In this document: in pieces, positions 5,319 to 10,330 of the stretch | How the letters are laid out: the number at the start of each line of letters is the position of its first letter | How positions within the stretch are numbered: position 1 is the first letter of the stretch | Assembly (NCBI GenBank): GCA_015484715.1 | Contig: WFUY01000001.1 | Span: 1 to 10,330 of the forward strand | Source: Thermoflexales bacterium | GTDB lineage: Bacteria > Chloroflexota > Anaerolineae > S140-20 | Length of the DNA: 10,330 nt | Direction: 5' to 3' | Translations under genes and position numbers: made by a program | Notes under the pieces: generated by a model | Seen by the model: the letters and a program-made list of their open reading frames with translations, nothing else | The model's database searches: none | What the model was told of the DNA's origin: nothing

Positions 5319-7406
5319 TCAGGCAGGGAGGGCGTAGACATAGCGGTCGGTAGAGCCGATGTAGACGACCTCGTTGACCACGCAGGGGGATGAGGTCACC
5401 GGCCCTCCCGTCTTCACCCGCCAGCGCAGGTCTCCCGTCTCAGCATCCAGACTGTAGATACACCCATCCACACCGCCGAAGTAGACCGCACCGTTGTAGT
5501 AAGCCGGCGACGAGGTCACCTGGCCCTCCGTCTGATACTTCCAAAGCACCCGGCCGTTGCGGGCATCGAGGGCATAAAGGTGACCATCGGCCGACCCAAC
5601 GTAGACGACCCCTTGATGGATGGCGGGTGAGGAGACGATGGGGCCGCTGGTGCGAAACCGCCAGACAGCCCACCCTGAGCGAGCATCCAGCGCATAGATG
5701 TTCCAGTCCATCGAGCCGACGAAGAGCAGCCCTTCCTCCTGATCCAGGGCCGGCGAGGAGGTGACCGCCCGCTTGGCCCGGAAACGCCAGCGCATTTCCC
5801 CCCGGATGTCCAGTGAGGCAACGGAGCCATCCTCACAGCCGAAGAAGAGTTGGCCTTCTGCAATGGCCGCCGAAGAGCGAATGGGAGCTCCCATATCCAC
5901 CTTCCAGGCGACCCGTCCGGTCTGGAGGCTCGCCGCGTACATATGGTGGTCATCGGAGCCGAAGAAGACGTGATTGAACTCGACGCGGGGCGAGGAGTAG
6001 ATCCGCCCTTGGGTCGGACAGGTCCACTCGATGCGGCCTGTGCGCGCGTGAATCGCGTAAAGCACCCGATCCTGAGACCCCACCAGCACCTTCCCCTCGC
6101 TTACGTAGGGTGAGGAGGCGATGCCACCTTCTGTAGCATACTTCCAGAGAAACTCGCCGGTCTCAGCGTCCAGAGCGTAGAGGTTGTGATCGTAAGAACC
6201 GATGTAGAGGATGCCATCCGCTACCGTGGGCGAGGAACGGACCTCATCCTCACAGGCAAACCGCCAGAGGGCCATCGTCTCGCTGGCCTCCAGATCGGTC
6301 TCGCCGGTCAGCACCACACCCGCCGCCGGACCGGCCCCGGGACGGCGATACCCGATCCGTCGCCCGACACCAAGCAGGGCGTGCTTCATCTCCTCAGCGG
6401 AACCATACCGCTTCTCCGCATCGTACTCCAGGGCTTTCATGATCACCGCCTCGAACTCGGGCGAGACCGATGGGTTGGCCTGGCGGACCGGGCGCTCTTG
6501 GAAGGAGAAGGGAGGTTCCAAACGGGGATCCTGCTTGGTCAGAAGATGGTGCAGCGTCGCACCTAGGGCATAGATGTCCCCCCGGGGCTCCGCACTGCCC
6601 CGATACTGCTCCGGGGGCGAGTACCCCTCGGTGCCGATCATCGTCCCCTTCTGGCCACTCTGGAAGACCTTGGCGATGCCAAAGTCAATGAGCCGGATCC
6701 GCCCGTGGCTGTCCAGCATAATGTTGGACGGTTTGAGGTCGCGGAAGACAATGGGCTGAGGCTTGTGGCCGTGCAGGTAGATCAGGACATCGCAGAGCTG
6801 AATCGCCCACTCCAACACTTGCTTTTCGGGCAGGAACTCCCCCTCCGGAACCTCCGAGAGCACCTCCTCCAGGTCCTGCCCCTCAATGAACTCCAGCACC
6901 AGGTAGCTGCGATCCCCCTCGGTAAAGTAGTCGTACACCTTGGGCACAGCGGGGTGGTTGAGGGTCGCCAGGATGTTGGCCTCCCGCTCGAAGTTGCGGA
7001 TCATCGTGGCCCGGATCTGGGGGTCGGGAGCCAGGTTGATCATCTCTTTGATGGCGCAGAGCTTCTCCACCTCGGGGAAGCGGAGATCCCGAGCCTTGTA
7101 GACGGAGCTCATCCCTCCCATACCCAGGATGCCGAGGATCTGATAACGGCCCTGAAGCACGGTCCCTCGGGGCAGAGTGCCTTCCGTTGGTGTGGTGGTG
7201 GGAGGGGGGGTGATAGGCCGGGTGGCCTCTGCGGCAGGAGCCGTAGTCGGGGGTGTGGCCGGCGGACCTGCAATCTGCCGTGTGGACTTATCGTCGGATG
7301 CAGGCGCGGAGCCGCTGCCTATCCGTCGGGTTTCCAACCCCTCTGCCGGAGCCGCCCCCCCTTGCGACTCGTCCGTGATGTGGCGGGTTTCTAAAGAGTC
7401 TTTCAT
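5319..7406 (-). CDS. Soluble Ser/Thr protein kinase with C-terminal eight-blade PQQ-type propeller, 695 aa
   Basis: The N-terminal tail (1-80) is Thr/Pro/Ala-rich and carries four T-R-x-I motifs. The Hanks-type kinase domain spans about 88-345: glycine loop GMGGMSSVYKA (95-105), lysine K120 in CAIKE, catalytic loop FRDLKPSN with D223 and N228, DFG (241-243), and GTEGYSPPEQ (258-267). The usual HRD His is Phe (F221), a tolerated change. A linker (346-377) containing no hydrophobic segment joins eight repeats of about 40 residues (378-695). Each repeat has an SSP turn, a VGS/FGS-like strand, a YALDAxTG-like strand and a closing W. This is a BamB/quinoprotein-type beta propeller. There are no signal peptide or membrane segment, so kinase and propeller are both cytosolic, unlike the many membrane-anchored bacterial kinases. 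The propeller probably binds a protein partner or ligand that controls the kinase. It is the first gene after a strong promoter (7442-7470). AGGGG lies ten bases before the ATG. Confidence 0.95.
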   Translation of the reverse strand: MKDSLETRHITDESQGGAAPAEGLETRRIGSGSAPASDDKSTRQIAGPPATPPTTAPAAEATRPITPPPTTTPTEGTLPRGTVLQGRYQILGILGMGGMSSVYKARDLRFPEVEKLCAIKEMINLAPDPQIRATMIRNFEREANILATLNHPAVPKVYDYFTEGDRSYLVLEFIEGQDLEEVLSEVPEGEFLPEKQVLEWAIQLCDVLIYLHGHKPQPIVFRDLKPSNIMLDSHGRIRLIDFGIAKVFQSGQKGTMIGTEGYSPPEQYRGSAEPRGDIYALGATLHHLLTKQDPRLEPPFSFQERPVRQANPSVSPEFEAVIMKALEYDAEKRYGSAEEMKHALLGVGRRIGYRRPGAGPAAGVVLTGETDLEASETMALWRFACEDEVRSSPTVADGILYIGSYDHNLYALDAETGEFLWKYATEGGIASSPYVSEGKVLVGSQDRVLYAIHARTGRIEWTCPTQGRIYSSPRVEFNHVFFGSDDHHMYAASLQTGRVAWKVDMGAPIRSSAAIAEGQLFFGCEDGSVASLDIRGEMRWRFRAKRAVTSSPALDQEEGLLFVGSMDWNIYALDARSGWAVWRFRTSGPIVSSPAIHQGVVYVGSADGHLYALDARNGRVLWKYQTEGQVTSSPAYYNGAVYFGGVDGCIYSLDAETGDLRWRVKTGGPVTSSPCVVNEVVYIGSTDRYVYALPA
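5322..6275 (-). repeat. In-gene 120-bp repeats encoding eight propeller blades
   Basis: SSP-type turns recur at residues 391, 431, 471, 511 (SSA), 551, 593, 633 and 672 of the kinase, a period of 40 to 42 residues. The DNA shows the same rhythm: a 'gg(c/t)gaggaggtgacc'-like box recurs about every 120 bases on the plus strand. The last blades resemble each other most (YALDARNG, YALDARSG), suggesting fairly recent duplication. Confidence 0.85.
7212..7388 (-). other. Four T-R-x-I motifs in the kinase N-terminal tail
   Basis: ETRHI (6-10), ETRRI (25-29), STRQI (41-45) and ATRPI (61-65) lie 19, 16 and 20 residues apart in a disordered, Thr/Pro-rich tail. Each offers a threonine with Ile at +3. 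FHA domains as a family read pThr plus the +3 residue, with Asp, Ile or Leu often preferred, so these are candidate docking sites for the zinc-ribbon-FHA protein of the same cluster. Confidence 0.6.
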
Positions 7407-7441
7407 CGCATCGTGCCCCTGATCGTTGCTCGTCGCCTCTA

Positions 7442-7470
7442 ATTATAGTGTGTTTGGGGGATTTATGCAA
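7442..7470 (-). promoter_or_regulatory. Sigma70-type promoter of the kinase operon
   Basis: On the minus strand a perfect -10 box TATAAT (7442-7447) lies exactly 17 bases downstream of a -35 box TTGCAT (7465-7470). The transcript would start near 7435, giving a leader of about 29 bases before the kinase ATG. The promoter sits in the 68-bp gap after the AAA+ ATPase, so the kinase cluster can be transcribed on its own. The A-rich and C-rich spacer shows no obvious operator. Confidence 0.8.
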
Positions 7471-7474
7471 TCCC

Positions 7475-8626
7475 TCATCGCTTCCTCGCCCGCCGCGTTT
7501 TCTCTATCGCTTCCTGGATGCGGGCATCCTCCCGGTCGGCGGCGGCCAGGTAGTCGGCGATGAACTGGGAACGGCGCTGGCGCAGGACCATCGGAGCAAC
7601 AGCCCGCACGTCGCTCACACCGGCCCTCTCCCGATCGTCGGCCGCAGCGTGGGCCCGAGCAGCCTCGAAGAGGACGAGTTCGGCCCGGTGGGTCTCAATA
7701 CCCAACTCCTGGATCAAGGCCAGGGCCGTCCTCTCGGCCTCGCGCGTCAGCCGGACCCGGGGCAGCCGCCTCCGGGCCTGGGCCAACTCGGCCGCCGCCT
7801 CGGCCGTCGCCTGGGCGTAAGCGGCAGAGAAGGCATAGGGATTGGCCTGATAAGCCTGGACCCGCTGGGCGACCAGCAACCGCTTCTTGAGGTTGCGCAG
7901 CCCCCGCACCACCACCCGCAGGCCGAAGCGGTCCAGGATCTGCGCCCGCAGCGGCCCCTCCTCCGGGTTCATCGAGCCCACCAAAACGATGCGAGAGCGA
8001 TAGGTGCTGACCATCGGCCCTCGGCGGACGGTGTACTGGCCCTGCGCCGCTGCATCCAGCAGGGCGTTGATGATAGCCTCGTCCAGCAAGTTCACTTCGT
8101 CTACGTAAAGGAGGTTCTGGTCGGCTCGCGCCAGGATGCCCTGGGAAAGCCGGACCTTCTGCTGCTCCAGAGCGACCCGCTCATCCACCCCACCAACGAC
8201 ATCCTCCAGCCGGGCGTTCAGGGGGAGCTCGATGAGGCGCATCCGATCGGGGGCGGTGAGGGGCTCTCCCATCCCCATCTTGACGGCGCAATCGCTGCAG
8301 ATGCCGTCCATCCCCCACGCCTCGGCAGCTTCCTCGGTGCAGCCGTAGGGACAGAGACTGCGCCGGACCGTCGGCAGGAGTTCAACCAGGCCGCGCACCG
8401 CCGTCGTCTTCCCCGTGCCCCGAGGGCCGATGAGCAGCACCCCACCGACACGTGGATTGATGAGGGCCAGGATGAGGGCTTTCTTCATCTCCACTTGGTC
8501 CACCAAGGCCAGGAAGGGGAAGGGAACGGTGTCGGCGATGCCCAGGTCGGTGCGAGGACCCTTCTTCAGGATGGCCTGAGCGGGGTTGGCCTGTTCCAGG
8601 AGCCGGAGCAGCATGGACTGGGGCAT
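7475..8626 (-). CDS. BchI/ChlI-like AAA+ ATPase (magnesium-chelatase subunit I family), 383 aa
   Basis: Walker A is GPRGTGKTT (67-75), Walker B is LLYVDEVN (172-179, D176 and E177), and sensor 1 is GSMNPEEG (218-224, N220). ILDRFGLRV (230-238) and a helical lid (about 245-383) follow. The sequence around FPFLALVDQVEMKKALILALINPRVGGVLL is diagnostic of the chelatase-type clade. An insert after Walker A carries C92, C96, C110 and C113, likely a zinc or metal site. Classical members power Mg or Co insertion into tetrapyrroles with a vWA-bearing subunit D and a large subunit H. Neither D nor H is in the window, so the substrate is open and a MoxR-like remodelling role is possible. The Arg-rich C-terminus is probably disordered. 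The start at 8626 is two bases past the DUF951 stop, but the best Shine-Dalgarno (GAGGAGG) is about 13 bases away, so M5 cannot be fully excluded. Confidence 0.9.
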   Translation of the reverse strand: MPQSMLLRLLEQANPAQAILKKGPRTDLGIADTVPFPFLALVDQVEMKKALILALINPRVGGVLLIGPRGTGKTTAVRGLVELLPTVRRSLCPYGCTEEAAEAWGMDGICSDCAVKMGMGEPLTAPDRMRLIELPLNARLEDVVGGVDERVALEQQKVRLSQGILARADQNLLYVDEVNLLDEAIINALLDAAAQGQYTVRRGPMVSTYRSRIVLVGSMNPEEGPLRAQILDRFGLRVVVRGLRNLKKRLLVAQRVQAYQANPYAFSAAYAQATAEAAAELAQARRRLPRVRLTREAERTALALIQELGIETHRAELVLFEAARAHAAADDRERAGVSDVRAVAPMVLRQRRSQFIADYLAAADREDARIQEAIEKTRRARKR

Positions 8627-8628
8627 CG

Positions 8629-8859
8629 CTACGACAGGTCCTCCTCATCGAAGGCATCCAGGGAGGGAGAGCGGGCCCGATGGACGAAGGTCTTGAGCCG
8701 CTTCTCAAACTGACGGCGGGGAAGCAAGATGCGCCGGCCACAGGTAGTGCACTTGAGCCCGATGTCGGCCCCTACGCGGACGACGCGCCACTCGTATCCC
8801 CCGCAGGGATGGGGCTTGCGCAGCCGCACGACATCGTCTAGGTAGACTTCTATGGGCAT
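8629..8859 (-). CDS. DUF951-family protein, 76 aa
   Basis: The protein shows the signature of DUF951 (YyzM-type). This is an acidic-to-basic start ([21 protein letters not shown]), the [15 protein letters not shown] segment, CxxCGR (C37, C40) and [11 protein letters not shown]. With C19 there are three Cys that could help bind metal. Members are 60-70 residues long, so the acidic tail (about 62-76) is a small extension. The ATG at 8857-8859 has GAGGAA seven bases upstream. The open frame continues further upstream through a 7-nt repeat array to a GTG at 8964, but that GTG lies within the promoter spacer. The function is unknown; it is often found near core information-processing genes. Here it heads an operon with the AAA+ ATPase. 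Confidence 0.93.
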   Translation of the reverse strand: MPIEVYLDDVVRLRKPHPCGGYEWRVVRVGADIGLKCTTCGRRILLPRRQFEKRLKTFVHRARSPSLDAFDEEDLS

Positions 8860-8884
8860 AGGCGGTTCCTCGTGAAGGGCGGCA

Positions 8885-8947
8885 TGAAGCGTAAGGTGTG
8901 AAACGTAAGGTGTGAAACGTAAGGCGTGAAACGTAAGGCGTGAAGCA
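8885..8947. repeat. Nine-copy heptanucleotide array in the DUF951 leader
   Basis: Nine head-to-tail 7-mers with minus-strand consensus YRYYTYA (mainly CGTTTCA and CGCCTTA or CACCTTA, alternating) fill 63 bases without interruption. The alternation gives a 14-bp unit, repeated four times at 8885-8940, plus a half unit. The array lies almost exactly between the inferred transcription start and the ribosome-binding site, and occupies most of an 88-base leader. It resembles heptameric tandem repeats of other bacteria, and copy number may vary between strains. Confidence 0.9.
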
Positions 8948-8954
8948 CAATTGG

Positions 8955-8983
8955 AGTGTATCACTGAGTGGGGAGGAAGTCAA
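8955..8983 (-). promoter_or_regulatory. Sigma70-type promoter for DUF951 and the AAA+ ATPase
   Basis: On the minus strand -35 TTGACT (8978-8983, 5 of 6 consensus bases) and -10 TACACT (8955-8960, 4 of 6) are separated by 17 bases. Transcription would start near 8948, so the heptamer array forms nearly all of the upstream leader. It lies in the 230-bp gap after the peptidase gene. Confidence 0.78.
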
Positions 8984-8994
8984 ATGCCGTGTCG

Positions 8995-9087
8995 CCCTCC
9001 CGCAGCTCGCGCGGTGCTCGGCGGCAGCAACGGCTGATGGGGGGCGGCCTAGGAGGCGCTTCAGGGTGTGGGGAACCTGCGGGAGGG
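8995..9087. repeat. Intergenic inverted-repeat element B (93 bp)
   Basis: The perfect 11-bp arms are CCCTCCCGCAG (8995-9005) and CTGCGGGAGGG (9077-9087), 71 bases apart. The interior is GC-rich, with a small CAGC/GCTG hairpin. It starts two bases after the peptidase stop and ends 11 bases before the next -35 box, so it occupies most of the spacer. Its arms and size match element A at 1038-1132. It could be a REP/MITE-like repeat, and as RNA it could also serve as a 3' stem for the peptidase message. Confidence 0.5.
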
Positions 9088-9089
9088 TC

Positions 9090-10330
9090 TCAAGGGTGAC
9101 GGGTCCCCAGGATCCAGGCTTCGTAGAGGGCGCCGGCTGCCGCCCCTCCCCTTCCCTCGACCAGGGTCCGAAAGTCCTCGGGAGAGGCCAGGCCATACCG
9201 GTGTTGAGCCAGGTACTGGCGCAGCATGGCCTCGAAGGCGTCGTCCCCCATCGCCTCGCGCAGCGCCACCAGGAAGAGCGCCCCCTTGCGGTAGACCAGA
9301 GGGCCATACAGTTCCGGGGAGTAGGCATCCACCGGGAGCCCTGCGGGCCTGTCCTTTCCCGCCGCCACCACCGCCTCGTAGCTCTGCCTCCACCTTTCCT
9401 CGATCAGGCTGGCCTCTGCCTCTCCATAGCGGTCCTCGTAGTAGAGCAGGGTGCTGAACTCGGCCAGCGCTTCGTCCAGCCAGGGGGCGTTAACCTGATC
9501 GTTCCCCACCAGGCCGTACCACCACTGGTGGGCCACCTCGTGGACGACGACCGGTTCCAGCCCTTCTCGCTTCTCGCCGTAGTAGGCCGTCTGGATGAGC
9601 ACCAGGCCGGGGTATTCCATCCCGGCTCGATCCAGCGACCCCTCCACCACATCCAACTCGGTGTAGGGGTAGGGACCGAAGCGGCGCTGGAAGAGAGCCA
9701 AGGCATATGCGGCATAGTCCAACGCCTCCCGGCCCCCCGCTTCGTCCCCCGGCAGGCTGGCGCTGCGCACCGTGATCCCACCAAGGCTGGTGGTCACCAC
9801 CCGGTAGTCGGCCCCTAGGAAGGCGGCGAAGTCCCGCACCGGACCGGCGGTACAGGACCAGCGTTGCACACCTCCGTCGAGGGGAACGGGCGGATCACAG
9901 CGCCCGGAGGTCAGCAAGGTCATCGTCATCGGCGCGGTGATCTGAACCCGGTAAGAGGCCACCGGGTTGCAGGTCACGTCGCCGTGGGCCGGTCCCAACA
10001 CCTCCCACCACCCTGCTCCTCCCCGGCAGGGCACTATGGGGTAGGCCTCGGCCAGAGCCACCCGCCCCGCTCCATACCCCAACTGGCCGTTGCCCTCGAC
10101 GCCCAGGGACGGGAGCTGGAGGCTGAAGGCCATCGTCGCCGTCACCGACTGGCCGGGTGGGAGGGGGGTCGGGAGGAATAGCCGTAGAACGGTGCCCTCG
10201 ACGGCCAAGGTGGAGCTGACGGGATGACCGTTGACCTGAACTTGGGTGACCGTCAGGTCTCCTCCCCAGGCGGGAGCGTTGGGAAAGAGGCGCAGGACCA
10301 GGTCGGACAGCGGCCCAGGCCCTGCCCACG
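9090..10330 (-). CDS. M1-family zinc metallopeptidase, C-terminal 412 codons (5' end outside window)
   Basis: The frame is open to the window edge, so the true start is not visible; a TTG at 10206-10208 is internal. Zinc ligands are H263 and H267 in HEVAHQW and E286 in LDEALAEF, with exactly 18 residues between H267 and E286 as in gluzincins (visible-residue numbering; HEVAH is encoded at 9528-9542). The exopeptidase motif GAMEN is replaced by AGMEYPGL (235-242), and a probable transition-state Tyr lies in VYRKGALF (345-352). Only about 125 residues follow the last zinc ligand, so the large C-terminal helical domain of long aminopeptidases is missing. Four Cys (101, 120, 144, 159) in the N-terminal beta domain suggest disulfides and an extracytoplasmic location (inference). 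It should cleave peptides, probably from the N-terminus. It is separated from the next operon by element B and a promoter. Confidence 0.93.
   Translation of the reverse strand, partial: WAGPGPLSDLVLRLFPNAPAWGGDLTVTQVQVNGHPVSSTLAVEGTVLRLFLPTPLPPGQSVTATMAFSLQLPSLGVEGNGQLGYGAGRVALAEAYPIVPCRGGAGWWEVLGPAHGDVTCNPVASYRVQITAPMTMTLLTSGRCDPPVPLDGGVQRWSCTAGPVRDFAAFLGADYRVVTTSLGGITVRSASLPGDEAGGREALDYAAYALALFQRRFGPYPYTELDVVEGSLDRAGMEYPGLVLIQTAYYGEKREGLEPVVVHEVAHQWWYGLVGNDQVNAPWLDEALAEFSTLLYYEDRYGEAEASLIEERWRQSYEAVVAAGKDRPAGLPVDAYSPELYGPLVYRKGALFLVALREAMGDDAFEAMLRQYLAQHRYGLASPEDFRTLVEGRGGAAAGALYEAWILGTRHP

Noticed and set aside
5694..5953. Minus-strand shadow frames over the propeller region and plus-strand Pro/Arg-rich frames
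   Set aside because: All are alternative frames of the repetitive kinase gene, with Ser/Arg/Pro-rich composition and no start signal.
8885..8947. CRISPR array
   Set aside because: The units are 7 nt (14-nt pairs) in direct tandem with no spacers and no cas genes nearby.
8860..8964. Upstream extension of the DUF951 protein through the heptamer array from a GTG at 8964
   Set aside because: The GTG lies in the spacer between the -10 and -35 boxes, upstream of the predicted transcript start. The extra residues match nothing in the family, while the ATG at 8857-8859 starts exactly at the family's usual N-terminus.
9090..10208. Peptidase gene starting at the TTG at 10206-10208
   Set aside because: The same frame stays open with peptidase-like beta-domain sequence to the window edge, so the TTG is an internal Leu codon.

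Overview
The window is a GC-rich stretch of bacterial chromosome in which every convincing gene lies on the minus strand, so transcription runs from high to low coordinates. The gene set fits a Chloroflexota bacterium, perhaps Anaerolineae-like: a DUF951 protein, a Ser/Thr kinase fused to a PQQ-type propeller, a COG2229-type small GTPase, a YgiT-type zinc finger and argS. That placement is an inference from gene content and overall feel, not from any marker sequence that could be aligned here.

Layout in transcription order. (1) 10330-9090: C-terminal part of an M1-family metallopeptidase, cut by the window edge. (2) 9089-8860: a non-coding gap with a 93-bp inverted-repeat element, a good sigma70-type promoter (8955-8983) and a 63-bp array of nine 7-nt repeats that fills most of the leader of the next gene. 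(3) 8859-7475: a DUF951 protein and a BchI/ChlI-like AAA+ ATPase. (4) 7470-7442: a second strong promoter with a perfect TATAAT. (5) 7406-1200: the core cluster, made of a soluble Ser/Thr kinase with an eight-blade propeller, a PP2C phosphatase, a DnaJ-vWA fusion, a zinc-ribbon-FHA protein, an 80-residue protein of unknown function and an OmpR-type response regulator. (6) 1199-1010: a non-coding gap holding a second inverted-repeat element of 95 bp. (7) 1009-1: a small GTPase, a YgiT-type zinc finger and the first 53 codons of argS.

The core cluster looks like a self-contained phospho-signalling module. A kinase writes, PP2C erases, FHA reads phosphothreonine, and a vWA protein carries a J-domain that could recruit Hsp70. 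The kinase, PP2C and vWA trio resembles the TerY-P triad known from comparative genomics of tellurite and stress systems, but no Ter genes are present and the J-domain fusion and zinc-ribbon-FHA partner are distinctive. The kinase N-terminus carries four T-R-x-I motifs in a disordered Thr/Pro-rich tail. This suits FHA domains, many of which read pThr together with the +3 residue. The DnaJ-vWA and FHA genes overlap by ATGA, and the 80-residue gene follows closely, so the second half of the module is probably translationally coupled.

No tRNA, rRNA, CRISPR array, transposase or convincing plus-strand gene was seen.
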